DNA of 32,877 nt from Rhodocyclaceae bacterium (GCA_008080565.1 VIKE01000025.1:1-32877); one strand, 5' to 3'; positions 15,094-23,118 are shown, counted from the first letter of the stretch. The notes: generated by a model from the letters alone, not told the origin. Program-made: numbers and translations.

Positions 15094-15184
15094 GGAGGGG
15101 TGGATGAGTGGTTTAAGTCGCACGCCTGGAAAGCGTGTGTAGGGTAATCCCCTACCGCGGGTTCGAATCCCGCCTCCTCCGCCA
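15094..15184 (+). tRNA. tRNA-Ser (GGA anticodon)
   Basis: A 91-base tRNA with the CCA end encoded. The acceptor stem GGAGGGG pairs with CTCCTCC (one G·U), the anticodon stem CACGC/GCGTG closes the loop CTGGAAA with anticodon GGA, which reads UCC and UCU serine codons, and the T arm is GCGGG-TTCGAAT-CCCGC. The long variable arm (around AGGGTAATCCCCT) is typical of class II tRNAs such as tRNA-Ser. It has its own promoter and terminator. Confidence 0.97.
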
Positions 15185-15193
15185 GAACATAGT

Positions 15194-15221
15194 AAAAAAG
15201 CGCCTTTCGGGGCGCTTTTTT
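15194..15221 (+). terminator. Intrinsic terminator of tRNA-Ser
   Basis: AAAAAAGCGCC (15194-15204) pairs with GGCGCTTTTTT (15211-15221) around a TTTCGG loop. It is a textbook hairpin with a T-tract, and because of its A-run it could also work in the reverse direction for the minus-strand gene ending at 15421. Confidence 0.93.
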
Positions 15222-15370
15222 ATTGTGTATTCCAAGCTTCCTTTTGTGCCGGATGCTTTTGAGAGCGCATTTCGGAGCCGGTTCCAGTGTAGCCCATGAA
15301 CTTCTCATCCATGCGGCCTGCGAACGGTGTCGGGGCGACCAGCCGCCGCATCCATCGAAGCCATGGCCGT

Positions 15371-15413
15371 TTCCACGGTCAACCCGAAAAAATGGCCAAA
15401 AACGAAATGTCAA
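15371..15413 (+). repeat. Dispersed repeat, copy B
   Basis: The copy starts TTCCACGGTCAACCCG and ends CGAAATG. It lies just beyond the 3' end of the minus-strand ABM-domain gene (ends at 15421). The rest of the gap 15222-15370 shows no gene. Confidence 0.75.
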
Positions 15414-15420
15414 AGGCCGC

Positions 15421-15960
15421 TTATTTTTTCACCAGCCACCACGACATCCAGCGCGATAGGCGTGGCATCACGAGGTAAGACATCGCCAGCGCGACCAGGG
15501 CAGTAAAAACGGCAGTTCTGAGCAGGAAAGGCCAGCTGGCGAGGAGCGGCGAGACCAGCCAGAGCAGGAGCGCAACGGTCGGGAAGATGCCCATCCAGCT
15601 GACAAAGGTCATTCGCCATTTTGCTGGCGGGCGGCTGGCCGGAATGATGGTTGGCGCAAACCAGGCGTCGAGGCCGGTGAGCAGGCGGTATTCGGGATCG
15701 CCCTCGGCGACGGCGCGCAATCGTTCACGCCAGAGGGCGCGCTGGGGCGAGGCGTTCCAGCGTTCGAGGTCGGCTTCCGTGGCGAAGCGCTGGACAATCT
15801 GGTATTCGCCGCCGGCGCTTTCCGGCGGGATGAGCTGGGCCGCGAGATAGCCCGGAAACTGGCTGGCATCGGCGAACATGGCGCGGATCAACGCCTCGTA
15901 GGCTTCCTCGCAGCCCGGCTTGGCCTTGCGGCGGACGATACGAACCAGCGGTTCAGTCAT
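15421..15960 (-). CDS. ABM-domain protein with C-terminal membrane segments
   Basis: A 179-residue protein starting at the ATG complementary to 15958-15960, which overlaps the stop of the DmpR-like gene by 4 bp (ATGA), so the two are coupled. Residues about 5-100 (VRIVRRKAKPGCEEAYEAL, then YQIVQRFATEADLERW) match the antibiotic-biosynthesis-monooxygenase (ABM) dimeric alpha/beta barrel. Residues about 120-165 hold two membrane helices, giving a membrane-anchored ABM protein. Such membrane ABM proteins are seen in many bacteria without a defined role. The link to phenol metabolism rests only on its coupling to the regulator. A longer in-frame extension upstream lies within the regulator gene and is not the real start. 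Confidence 0.8.
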   Translation of the reverse strand: MTEPLVRIVRRKAKPGCEEAYEALIRAMFADASQFPGYLAAQLIPPESAGGEYQIVQRFATEADLERWNASPQRALWRERLRAVAEGDPEYRLLTGLDAWFAPTIIPASRPPAKWRMTFVSWMGIFPTVALLLWLVSPLLASWPFLLRTAVFTALVALAMSYLVMPRLSRWMSWWLVKK

Positions 15961-17630
15961 GGTGTATTGCGTTTCAGTCGGTATTGCAGTTGCGGGCGGG
16001 TAATGCCGAGTACGCGGGCGGCGCCAGCCAGATTGCCGTCGGCACGCTTGACGGCTTCGGTCAGCAGTTCCTCTTCGAGTTGTTCGAGTGACATGCCGCT
16101 TGAAATGATCGAGTCGAGCAGGCTGGAACTGCATTTTTTTGCTTTGCCCTGTTCCAGTGAGCCCGATGCCGAAATCGCCGATTCCCAGGATTTGGCTTCG
16201 CTGACATGGGTGAACAGGTGCTCGAGTTCGATCCAGCCGCCTTGCGGGGCAAGGATGACGCCGCGCTCGATCATGTTTTCCAGCTCCCGGACATTGCCAG
16301 GCCACGGGTAACCTTTCATCGCCTGCAGCGTCTTGTCGGTGACGCCGAGCAGGCGTTTTTCATGCAGCGTCGAGAAGCGGCCGAGCATCGCTTCGACCAG
16401 CGGCTGAATGTCGGCGACGCGCTCGCGTAGCGGCGGAATGGTGACCGGATAGACGTTCAGACGATAGTAGAGGTCGGAGCGGAAACGGCCTTCCTTGACG
16501 GCATTGGCCAGGTCGACATTGGTCGCCGCGACCAGGCGGATATTGACCTTGCGCGTCCGGTCGTCGCCCAGACGTTCGATTTCACCTTCCTGCAACACGC
16601 GCAGCAATTTTGCCTGGGCGGCCAGCGGCAATTCGCCGATTTCGTCGAGGAACAGCGTGCCGCCATCGGCCCGTTCGAACTTGCCCATGCGCGAGCTTTG
16701 GGCGCCCGTGAACGCCCCTTTTTCGACGCCGAACAGTTCGGATTCGATGAGGTCGTGGGGCAGGGCGGCGCAGTTGATGGCGACGAAGGGGCCTTGCCGG
16801 CGGGAGCTTTCCTGATGCAGGGCACGGGCAAAGCGTTCCTTGCCGACGCCGGTTTCGCCAAGAAGCAGGACCGTGACCGAGGTGCGCGAGGCTTTGGAAA
16901 CGAGTTCCTGGGCTTGCTTGAAACCGTTCGAGATACCGACCAGTTGCGGTGTTTGCACGTTTTGCGTGATCGTCGTGCGGAGATACTCGACCTGGGTGCG
17001 CAACTCCAGCAAGTGGTTGAGCATGGGGTCGGACTGGAAGTAACTGGCGTGTTCTTCGGCATCCTCCCATTCCTCGAGCGGCTTGCCGACGATCCGGCAG
17101 TGGTTGTCACCGCAGGCGACGCACTCGACTTCCTTGAACAGGATGAACTTGCCGACAAAGGCCGAGGTGTAACCCGAGGCGTAACCGATTTGCGACCAGC
17201 AGACCGGCTCGCTCGAACGACCGAATTCCTTCATGTGGACGTCCTGCTCCCAGGAGTTTTCCCAGAGGAATTCACCCTCGAAATTTCCGGTTTCAATGTC
17301 CATTTTGAGGTTGACCGGAGTAACCCGGACGATGCCTTCGAGCATGTGCAATTGGGGCCCGGTGAAGAAGGCGTCCTGCAGCGACTGGTGGGCACGAATC
17401 CGTTTGGCCAGCTCGGCGTCGCGGATACCCGAGGCGTAGCCCATGCGGGTCAGGATGCGTCGGGTCTGCTCCTTGCCGACAGAGTCGACCAGCTCCTTGC
17501 GCAGCGTGCCGAGTGCCGCCGTGTGCATGAGGATCATCCGGTTTTCACCGAGCCAGATGGTGCCGTCGTTTTCGCAAAACTTGACCAGATTTCTCAGGTC
17601 GTTGGATTCGGGGTACTGAATCGTCGTCAT
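15957..17630 (-). CDS. dmpR: DmpR/MopR-type sigma54 activator of phenol genes
   Basis: A 557-residue activator with XylR-type sensor domain (about 10-200), linker (about 205-235), AAA+ domain and Fis-type HTH (about 520-555). Residues aligned by eye with MopR at a constant offset of 11: phenol-contact H95 and W123 (MopR H106, W134), and zinc ligands C144, E167, C170 and C178 (MopR C155, E178, C181, C189). This supports direct phenol sensing. The AAA+ core has Walker A GETGVGKE (258-265), the sigma54 loop GAFTGA (305-310) and Walker B GGTLFLDE (323-330). It is transcribed away from the dmp operon, as in known dmpR loci, and shares the 445-bp control region 17631-18075 with it. The ATG has only a weak purine-rich site (GAGAGA) upstream. 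The gene is followed by the coupled ABM gene. Confidence 0.95.
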   Translation of the reverse strand: MTTIQYPESNDLRNLVKFCENDGTIWLGENRMILMHTAALGTLRKELVDSVGKEQTRRILTRMGYASGIRDAELAKRIRAHQSLQDAFFTGPQLHMLEGIVRVTPVNLKMDIETGNFEGEFLWENSWEQDVHMKEFGRSSEPVCWSQIGYASGYTSAFVGKFILFKEVECVACGDNHCRIVGKPLEEWEDAEEHASYFQSDPMLNHLLELRTQVEYLRTTITQNVQTPQLVGISNGFKQAQELVSKASRTSVTVLLLGETGVGKERFARALHQESSRRQGPFVAINCAALPHDLIESELFGVEKGAFTGAQSSRMGKFERADGGTLFLDEIGELPLAAQAKLLRVLQEGEIERLGDDRTRKVNIRLVAATNVDLANAVKEGRFRSDLYYRLNVYPVTIPPLRERVADIQPLVEAMLGRFSTLHEKRLLGVTDKTLQAMKGYPWPGNVRELENMIERGVILAPQGGWIELEHLFTHVSEAKSWESAISASGSLEQGKAKKCSSSLLDSIISSGMSLEQLEEELLTEAVKRADGNLAGAARVLGITRPQLQYRLKRNTP

Positions 17631-17648
17631 CTTGTCTCTCTGCCGTTC

Positions 17649-17682
17649 AATGCCGGAGGGCTTTGCTCGGCATTATTTTTTG
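17649..17682 (+). terminator. Terminator-like hairpin in the dmpR leader, plus-strand direction
   Basis: AATGCCG (17649-17655) pairs with CGGCATT (17668-17674) and is followed by ATTTTTTG. The T-run is on the plus strand, so it would stop plus-strand (antisense to dmpR) transcripts. On the minus strand it forms a hairpin in the dmpR leader. The rest of the 445-bp gap 17631-18075 holds the activator sites and the sigma54 promoter listed separately; no small gene is evident. Confidence 0.5.
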
Positions 17683-17886
17683 TGTCAGCAAGGCCGTTTG
17701 GTGGCATTGGCTGGGTACTGAATGTTCAACGAATATCACAACATAGAATTCTCGAGATTATTTCATGGTTTTGAGATTCTGTGGCGATTCGCTTTCTGCC
17801 TATTACCTTCGTCAAGTATAGGCGGTGTGGGTCCCATGGTTGATACACGGTGACAAATCAGCCCTCGGATCGGTCGATTATTTGGC

Positions 17887-17936
17887 TTGATGCAATTGAT
17901 CAATTGATTAACTGACGGTGAATCGATTGATCAAAA
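17887..17936 (+). promoter_or_regulatory. Paired upstream activator sites for DmpR
   Basis: Two palindromic boxes: CAATTGATCAATTG (17893-17906, a perfect 14-bp palindrome inside a larger TTGAT...ATTAA box) and TTGATCAA (17927-17934). Their centres are 31 bp apart, about three helical turns, and lie roughly 100 and 130 bp upstream of the predicted start. The TTGAT/ATCAA half-sites, spacing and distance fit XylR/DmpR-family enhancer sites as I know them. Confidence 0.75.
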
Positions 17937-18006
17937 CATAATTTGTTGCGGCCGTGACTGACGCTCGGTTTTTCGGTTCTCCCATAAAAACAGTGTCTTG
18001 CGGTTC

Positions 18007-18021
18007 TGGCACGCTCCTTGA
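18007..18021 (+). promoter_or_regulatory. Sigma54 (-24/-12) promoter of the phenol hydroxylase operon
   Basis: TGGCACGCTCCTTGA has GG (18008-18009) and the -12 element (18020-18021) 10 bases apart, matching TGGCAC-N5-TTGC except that the final C is A. Transcription would start near 18033, about 43 bases before dmpK. Its position downstream of the paired palindromes and next to a divergent sigma54 activator supports the call. Confidence 0.82.
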
Positions 18022-18075
18022 GTAAGAGAAAGCCTCGACGCATCGCTGATCGCGTCGTTTCCAGGAGAAAGCAGC

Positions 18076-18351
18076 ATGGGGCAAGAAGACATTGTTCAAG
18101 CGGGAATTACCTTCGATCCGACCCGTCGTTACGTTCGCGTTTGCGAGCAGCGGCCGGACGGTTTCATCGAATTCGAATTCGCCATTGGCGATCCGGCGCT
18201 CTGTGTCGAGTTGATGCTGCCGGAATCCGCATTTCATGAGTTCTGCCTGGCCAATGCCGTCATCGTTCTTGATCCGGCCACGCCTGGTCAGGGCGATTGG
18301 GCGGCACGTTTGAATTCGGCGTCGCAGCAGCAAATATCCGACGCCGGCTAA
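18076..18351 (+). CDS. dmpK: Phenol hydroxylase assembly protein DmpK (P0)
   Basis: A 91-residue protein and the first gene after the sigma54 promoter, with AGGAGA ahead of the ATG. The segment TRRYVRVCEQRPDGFIEFEFAIGDP matches the small DmpK/PhcK-type component. In Pseudomonas DmpK is not part of the active enzyme but helps convert the apo-oxygenase to its iron-loaded form (family knowledge). The C-terminus carries a short serine/glutamine-rich tail. A 35-bp gap with GAGGAG leads to dmpL. Confidence 0.88.
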   Translation: MGQEDIVQAGITFDPTRRYVRVCEQRPDGFIEFEFAIGDPALCVELMLPESAFHEFCLANAVIVLDPATPGQGDWAARLNSASQQQISDAG

Positions 18352-18386
18352 CCATCCCGATAGAGGGAATATAAGAGGAGACATCT

Positions 18387-19376
18387 ATGGAAATTGATCT
18401 GCGTACAGTCGCCATCAAGCCGTTGCGACACACCTTCGATCACATCGTTCGCCGCTTTGGCGACAAACCGGCCAGCCGCTATCAGGAAGGCACCTACGAT
18501 ATCCAGCAAACGGATATTTTCCATTACCGCCCGATGTGGGAACCTGAGCTGCAGCTGTTCGACAAGCGCCGCACCAAGGTTCAGATGAAGGACTGGTACG
18601 CGCTCAAAGACCCGCGCCAGTTTTACTACGGCGCCTGGACGATTGCCCGTTCGCGCCAACAGGACGCCGCTGAGTCGAGCTTCGACATGATCGAAGAGCG
18701 CGGTCTGGCCGACATTATTCCGGAAGAGATCAAGCAGACCGCCTTGGCTGTTCTGGTTCCGCTACGCCACGTCGAGTGGGGCGGCAACATGGGCAATTCC
18801 TATATTTCCGCCTACGGCTACGGCACGGCAATCACCCAGCCCTGCCTCTACCACGCCATGGATCACCTCGCCGTCGCCCAGTACCTGACCCGTATCGGTC
18901 TGGTCCTTGACGGCCCGGAAGCGCTCGATACCGCCAAGGATGCCTGGATGGATGGTGCGATGTGGCAGCCGATGCGCCAGCACGTCGAAAACGTCCTGGT
19001 CGTGAGCGACTGGTTTGAAATCTTCGTCGCTCAGAACCTTGTACTCGAAGGCCTGACCTATCCGCTCATTTACGACTACCTCGATGGCGATTTCTCGGCC
19101 AATGGCGGCACGGTCATTTCGATGATGACCCGCTTCATGGGCGAGTGGTCTACCGAAACGGCCAAGTGGGTGGATGCCCAGATCAAGGTGGCGGCCGCCG
19201 AATCGCCCGAAAACAAGGCGCTGATTACTGACTGGGTCAAACAGTATCGCCCGCTGGTGCTCGCCGCGCTGGCGCCGATCGCCCAGCGCGCCTTTGGTGA
19301 CCAGGCCGAAACGGTGCTCGCCGAAGTGGCCACCCAGTTCAACGCTCGCTGCACCAAAGCCGGCCTCTCCGTCTAG
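18387..19376 (+). CDS. dmpL: Phenol hydroxylase oxygenase beta subunit DmpL (P1)
   Basis: A 329-residue protein starting MEIDLRTVAIKPLRHTF, of the usual DmpL length. It is the structural beta subunit of the (alpha-beta-gamma)2 oxygenase of bacterial multicomponent monooxygenases. It has the ferritin-like helical fold but lacks the paired EXXH iron-binding motifs of DmpN. Matching signatures include FHYRPMWEPELQLFD near residue 47 and WGGNMGNSYISAYGYG near 130. A GGAG site lies 9-12 bases upstream, and dmpM follows after 8 bp. Confidence 0.93.
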   Translation: MEIDLRTVAIKPLRHTFDHIVRRFGDKPASRYQEGTYDIQQTDIFHYRPMWEPELQLFDKRRTKVQMKDWYALKDPRQFYYGAWTIARSRQQDAAESSFDMIEERGLADIIPEEIKQTALAVLVPLRHVEWGGNMGNSYISAYGYGTAITQPCLYHAMDHLAVAQYLTRIGLVLDGPEALDTAKDAWMDGAMWQPMRQHVENVLVVSDWFEIFVAQNLVLEGLTYPLIYDYLDGDFSANGGTVISMMTRFMGEWSTETAKWVDAQIKVAAAESPENKALITDWVKQYRPLVLAALAPIAQRAFGDQAETVLAEVATQFNARCTKAGLSV

Positions 19377-19384
19377 GAATCCTT

Positions 19385-19654
19385 ATGTCCAAAGTATTTA
19401 TCGCTTTTCAACTGAATGAAGACACCCGCCCGATCATCGAGGCTGTGCTCGCCGACAACCCGCATGCCGTAGCCAATGAGTCGCCGGCCATGGTCAAGAT
19501 CGACGCCGAAGGCGAGCTGATCATCAAGCGCGAATCGATTGAAGAACTGATCGGCCGCGATTTTGATCTGCAGGAACTGCAGATCAATCTCATCACCATT
19601 TCCGGGCATCTGGACGAAGACGACGACCAGTTCAAGCTGTCCTGGTTGAACTGA
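19385..19654 (+). CDS. dmpM: Phenol hydroxylase coupling (effector) protein DmpM (P2)
   Basis: An 89-residue cofactor-free effector protein. It begins MSKVFIAFQLNEDTRPIIEA and contains a VKIDAEGELIIKRESI strand region, as in DmpM/MmoB-type proteins that bind the oxygenase and gate substrate and oxygen access at the diiron site. The length and position between dmpL and dmpN match the CF600 dmp operon. A TAGGAA site precedes the ATG, and a strong AAGGAGA leads to dmpN 14 bp downstream. Confidence 0.93.
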   Translation: MSKVFIAFQLNEDTRPIIEAVLADNPHAVANESPAMVKIDAEGELIIKRESIEELIGRDFDLQELQINLITISGHLDEDDDQFKLSWLN

Positions 19655-19668
19655 TTAAGGAGACGAAC

Positions 19669-21222
19669 ATGGATATGAACGTTAAAAAGAAGAAGCTGGG
19701 CCTCAAGGAAAAATACGCCCACATGACCCGCGGTCTCGATTGGCAGACCAGCTACCAGCCGATGGACAAGGTCTTCCCGCAGGCGACCTTCGAAGGCATC
19801 AAGATTCACGACTGGGACAAGTGGGAAGACCCGTTCCGCCTGACCATGGATGCCTACTGGAAATACCAGGCCGAGAAGGAGCGCAAACTGTACGCCGTGC
19901 TCGACGCCTTTGCCCAGAACAACGGCCACCTCGGCATTACCGATGCACGCTACCTCAATGCCGTCAAACTGTTCCTGACCGGTATTTCGCCGCTCGAATA
20001 TGTCGCGCATCGTGGTTTTGCTGCTGCTGGTCGCAACTTCCCTGGCGTTGGCCCGCGCGTCGCCTGCCTGATGCAGTCGGTCGATGAAATCCGCCATGCC
20101 CAGACGCAGATTCACGCCATCTCGAATTACAACAAGCACTACGACGGCTTCCATGACTTCAAGCACATGCTTGAGCGCGTCTGGTATCTCTCGGTGCCCA
20201 AGTCCTTCTTCGACGATGCCTTCAGCGCCGGCCCCTTCGAGTGGATGATCGCTATCGGTTTCAGCTTCGAATACGTGCTGACCAACCTGCTCTTCGTGCC
20301 CTTCATGTCCGGTGCCGCCTACAACGGCGACATGGCGACGGTGACCTTCGGTTTCTCGGCGCAATCCGACGAAGCCCGTCACATGACGCTGGGTCTCGAG
20401 TGCATCAAGTTCATGCTTGAACAGGATCCGGACAATCTGCCGATCGTCCAGAAGTGGATCGACAAGTGGGCCTGGCGTGGCATCCGCGTGCTGTCGCTGG
20501 TCGGCATGATGATGGACTACATGCTGCCGAAGCGCGTCATGAGCTGGAAGGAAGCCTGGGAAATCTATTTCGAGCAGAACGGTGGCGCCCTGTTCGCCGA
20601 CCTGGCCCGCTACGGCATCAAGGTGCCGGATTGCCTGACCCAGTGTTCGGAAGACAAGGAACACATCTCCCACCAAACCTGGGCGACCTTCTACCAGTAC
20701 GGTGGCGCTGCCGCCTTCCACACCTGGATGCCGAACGACGAGGAAATGGACTGGCTGTCGGCCAAGTACCCGAACACCTTCGACAAGTACTACCGCGCCC
20801 GCTTCACCTACTGGCGCGACGAGGCCGAAAAGGGCAACCGTTTCTACACCAACACGTTGCCCATGCTTTGCCAGGTCTGCCAGATCCCGATGCTGTTTAC
20901 CGAGCCGGGTGATCCGACCAAGATCTGCTATCGCGAATCCGAGTACGAGGGCGAGAAGTACCACACCTGTTCGGACGGCTGTAAGCACATCTTCGACGAT
21001 GAGCCGGAGAAGTACGTCCAGGCTTGGTTGCCGGTGCACCAGATTTATCAGGGCAACTGCTTCCCGGAAGGCACCGACCCGACCGCCGAGGGCTTCGACC
21101 CGCTGGCTGCCGTGCTCGACTGGTACCACTTCAACAATGGCCACGACAACCTCGATTTCGAGGGCTCGCGTGACCAGGCCAACTTTGCCGCCTGGCGCGG
21201 CATGGCTACCAAAAACACCTGA
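19669..21222 (+). CDS. dmpN: Phenol hydroxylase diiron oxygenase alpha subunit DmpN (P3)
   Basis: A 517-residue catalytic subunit that hydroxylates phenol to catechol. The carboxylate-bridged diiron ligands are all visible: E110, E140 and H143 (DEIRHAQ), then E201, E235 and H238 (DEARHMT), the canonical pattern of soluble diiron monooxygenases. A C-terminal cysteine-rich YHS-type segment (about 400-450: LCQVCQIP ... HTCSDGCKHIF) is typical of DmpN-type alpha subunits. The ATG at 19669 follows AAGGAGACGAAC. A 62-bp gap separates it from dmpO. Confidence 0.96.
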   Translation: MDMNVKKKKLGLKEKYAHMTRGLDWQTSYQPMDKVFPQATFEGIKIHDWDKWEDPFRLTMDAYWKYQAEKERKLYAVLDAFAQNNGHLGITDARYLNAVKLFLTGISPLEYVAHRGFAAAGRNFPGVGPRVACLMQSVDEIRHAQTQIHAISNYNKHYDGFHDFKHMLERVWYLSVPKSFFDDAFSAGPFEWMIAIGFSFEYVLTNLLFVPFMSGAAYNGDMATVTFGFSAQSDEARHMTLGLECIKFMLEQDPDNLPIVQKWIDKWAWRGIRVLSLVGMMMDYMLPKRVMSWKEAWEIYFEQNGGALFADLARYGIKVPDCLTQCSEDKEHISHQTWATFYQYGGAAAFHTWMPNDEEMDWLSAKYPNTFDKYYRARFTYWRDEAEKGNRFYTNTLPMLCQVCQIPMLFTEPGDPTKICYRESEYEGEKYHTCSDGCKHIFDDEPEKYVQAWLPVHQIYQGNCFPEGTDPTAEGFDPLAAVLDWYHFNNGHDNLDFEGSRDQANFAAWRGMATKNT

Positions 21223-21284
21223 TCGTTCTAGATGAAGGGAGGGCGGCGATGACCGTTGCCTTCCCTGATAAAAAGGAGACAAAC

Positions 21285-21644
21285 ATGGCTGTACAAGCTC
21301 TGAAGGAATACAAATTTCCCCCCGCCGACGCGCTGGAGAAGTTCCATGGCGCCCAGTTGCTCTACGTTGGTTGGGACGACCACCTGATGTTCTGTGCCCC
21401 GTTCGCCTATTGCCTGCCGCCGAACACCCCGTTCAGCGACCTGTGCCAGAAGTTCATGGCGCATTCCTTCGGCTATCACCCGGATTGGAAGAGTGTCGAC
21501 TTCAGCAAGGTCACCTGGCTGAAATCCGGCCAGCCGTGGCAGCCGGACATGAGCAAGACGCTGGCCGAGCTGGGGCTCAAGCACAAAGACATGCTGCGCT
21601 TCCAGACGCCGGGCCTCAAGGGCATCAACGGCAGCTGTTCCTGA
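21285..21644 (+). CDS. dmpO: Phenol hydroxylase oxygenase gamma subunit DmpO (P4)
   Basis: A 119-residue protein starting at ATG 21285, which has a perfect AAAGGAGAC site. An earlier in-frame ATG at 21249 would add 12 residues without such a site and is rejected. It starts MAVQALKEYKFPPADALEKF. It is the small gamma subunit of the hydroxylase and matches DmpO in length and in the LLYVGWDDHLMFCAPF region. It stabilises the oxygenase complex. dmpP follows after 12 bp. Confidence 0.93.
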   Translation: MAVQALKEYKFPPADALEKFHGAQLLYVGWDDHLMFCAPFAYCLPPNTPFSDLCQKFMAHSFGYHPDWKSVDFSKVTWLKSGQPWQPDMSKTLAELGLKHKDMLRFQTPGLKGINGSCS

Positions 21645-21656
21645 GCCGGGGGCGTC

Positions 21657-22718
21657 ATGAGTTACGAACTGACCATTGAGCCGCTCGGCCAGACCATCGA
21701 AGTCGAGGATGGCCAAACCATTCTCGACGCCGCCTTGCGCGCCGGCATTTACCTGCCGCATGCCTGCTGTCACGGCCTCTGTGCCACCTGCAAGGTGCAG
21801 GTGCTGGACGGCGAGATCGATCACGGTGAAGCCTCGACCTTTGCCTTGATGGATTTCGAGCGGGAGGAGGGCAAGACGCTGGCCTGCTGCTGCCGGCTGG
21901 AGTCCGATACGGTCATCGAAGCCGAGATCGAGGAAGATCCCGATTCGCGCAACCTGCCGGTACAGGACTACGAAGGCGAAGTGGTCAGGATCGAAAACCT
22001 GACACCGACCATACGCGGCATCTGGCTCAAGCTGGATCGTCCGATGGACTTCCAGGCCGGGCAGTACATCAATCTCGAGGTTCCGGCGATTGATGGGCAA
22101 TCACGGGCATTTTCGCTGGCCAATTCGCCGCAGAGCGGCGATGTTGTCGAGTTGAACGTGCGCATTGTGCCGGGCGGCCAGGTCACGACCTGGCTGCACG
22201 AGAACCTGGAAGTCGGCGAGAAGCTCAAGCTGAGCGGACCTTACGGCCGTTTCTTCGTGAAGAAATCGGCCAATCTGCCACTGATCTTCATGGCCGGTGG
22301 CTCGGGTCTGTCCAGCCCGAAATCGATGATCGAGGATTTGCTGGCAGAGGGCTTCGATCTGCCGATGACGCTGGTGTACGGTCAGCGCAGTCGTGAAGAG
22401 CTGTATTACGACGCCGAGTTCCGGGCATTGGCCGAGAAGCATGCCAACTTCACGTATGTCCCGGCCTTGTCCAGCGAGCCGGAAGGTTCTGACTGGACCG
22501 GTGCCCGCGGCTTCGTGCATGAGGCGGCCAAGGCGCACTTCAATAACGATTTCCGTGGCCATAAAGCCTACCTGTGCGGTCCGCCGGCGATGATCGAAGC
22601 CTGTATCAGCACGCTGATGCAGGGCCGGCTGTTCGAGCGCGACATCTACATGGAGAAGTTCTTCTCCGCGGCGGATGCCTCCCAGCAACTGAAGAGTCCC
22701 TTGTTCAAGAACATCTGA
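21657..22718 (+). CDS. dmpP: Phenol hydroxylase reductase DmpP (P5)
   Basis: A 353-residue NADH reductase that feeds electrons to DmpN. The N-terminal plant-type [2Fe-2S] domain has C37-x4-C42-x2-C45 and the fourth cysteine in the CCC run at 77-79. The FAD domain follows (about 105-205; RAFSLANSP near 150 is the flavin-binding RxxS-type motif). The NAD domain follows (about 215-345; FMAGGSGLSSPKSM near 220 is the glycine-rich motif, and LCGPPAMIE near 305 is typical). Length and order match DmpP. The ribosome site is GGGGG-like and modest. Confidence 0.95.
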   Translation: MSYELTIEPLGQTIEVEDGQTILDAALRAGIYLPHACCHGLCATCKVQVLDGEIDHGEASTFALMDFEREEGKTLACCCRLESDTVIEAEIEEDPDSRNLPVQDYEGEVVRIENLTPTIRGIWLKLDRPMDFQAGQYINLEVPAIDGQSRAFSLANSPQSGDVVELNVRIVPGGQVTTWLHENLEVGEKLKLSGPYGRFFVKKSANLPLIFMAGGSGLSSPKSMIEDLLAEGFDLPMTLVYGQRSREELYYDAEFRALAEKHANFTYVPALSSEPEGSDWTGARGFVHEAAKAHFNNDFRGHKAYLCGPPAMIEACISTLMQGRLFERDIYMEKFFSAADASQQLKSPLFKNI

Positions 22719-22736
22719 ACGGGCCGGGAGCAGTCA

Positions 22737-23078
22737 ATGATCTATTTCACCGTGCTGATCGAGGAAACCGGCGAGAGCTTCCGTTGTTCGCCGAACGAGT
22801 CCCTGCTCGTCGGGATGGAGCGCCTCGGCAAGAAGGGTATTCCGGTCGGTTGTCGTGGCGGTGGTTGTGGCGTCTGCAAGGTCGAAATCACGGCCGGCAC
22901 TTACCTCAAACGGGTGATGAGCCGCGAGTACGTCAGTGTTGAAGACGAGGCGGCGGATCGCGTGCTGGCCTGCCGGGTTCGGCCGACCAGTGACATCTCG
23001 CTCAAAGTACTGGGAAAAATGGCCAAGAACGTTTGTCGACCGCAGCTTCAGGCGGAGCCGACGACGCTCACGGCTTAG
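22737..23078 (+). CDS. dmpQ: Plant-type [2Fe-2S] ferredoxin DmpQ (XylT-like)
   Basis: A 113-residue ferredoxin with C39-x4-C44-x2-C47 (in GCRGGGCGVCKVE) and C79 (VLACR). XylT/DmpQ proteins re-reduce the oxidised iron of catechol 2,3-dioxygenase, keeping it active with poor substrates (family knowledge). In the CF600 order dmpQ directly precedes dmpB. Here a minus-strand GntR gene and a hairpin lie between them, so dmpQ is the last gene of the hydroxylase operon. CGGGAG lies 7 bases before the ATG. Confidence 0.92.
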   Translation: MIYFTVLIEETGESFRCSPNESLLVGMERLGKKGIPVGCRGGGCGVCKVEITAGTYLKRVMSREYVSVEDEAADRVLACRVRPTSDISLKVLGKMAKNVCRPQLQAEPTTLTA

Positions 23079-23084
23079 GCAGCG

Positions 23085-23114
23085 GCTGACATCGGCCGGA
23101 TGGTCGGTGTCAGC
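23085..23114 (+). other. Hairpin at the end of the phenol hydroxylase operon
   Basis: GCTGACATCGGCC (23085-23097) pairs with GGTCGGTGTCAGC (23102-23114), 13 bp with two G·U pairs and a GGAT loop, 7 bases after the dmpQ stop. There is no T-tract; the A-rich repeat copy C follows. It may protect the mRNA end or serve as a weak terminator for both converging genes. Confidence 0.55.
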
Positions 23115-23118
23115 GGCT

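Noticed and set aside
14925..15413. A 162-residue minus-strand open frame across the tRNA-Ser region
   Set aside because: It is antisense to the tRNA and its terminator; part of its sequence is simply the complement of the tRNA, a common source of false proteins.
17311..17333. A further reverse copy of the dispersed repeat (GGTTGACCGGAGTAACCCGG)
   Set aside because: Only a short core resembles the repeat, the A-rich half is missing, and it lies in the conserved sensor domain of dmpR.
19408..21282. A 624-residue minus-strand open frame
   Set aside because: Antisense to dmpM and dmpN, whose catalytic motifs are certain; no recognisable domain on the minus strand.
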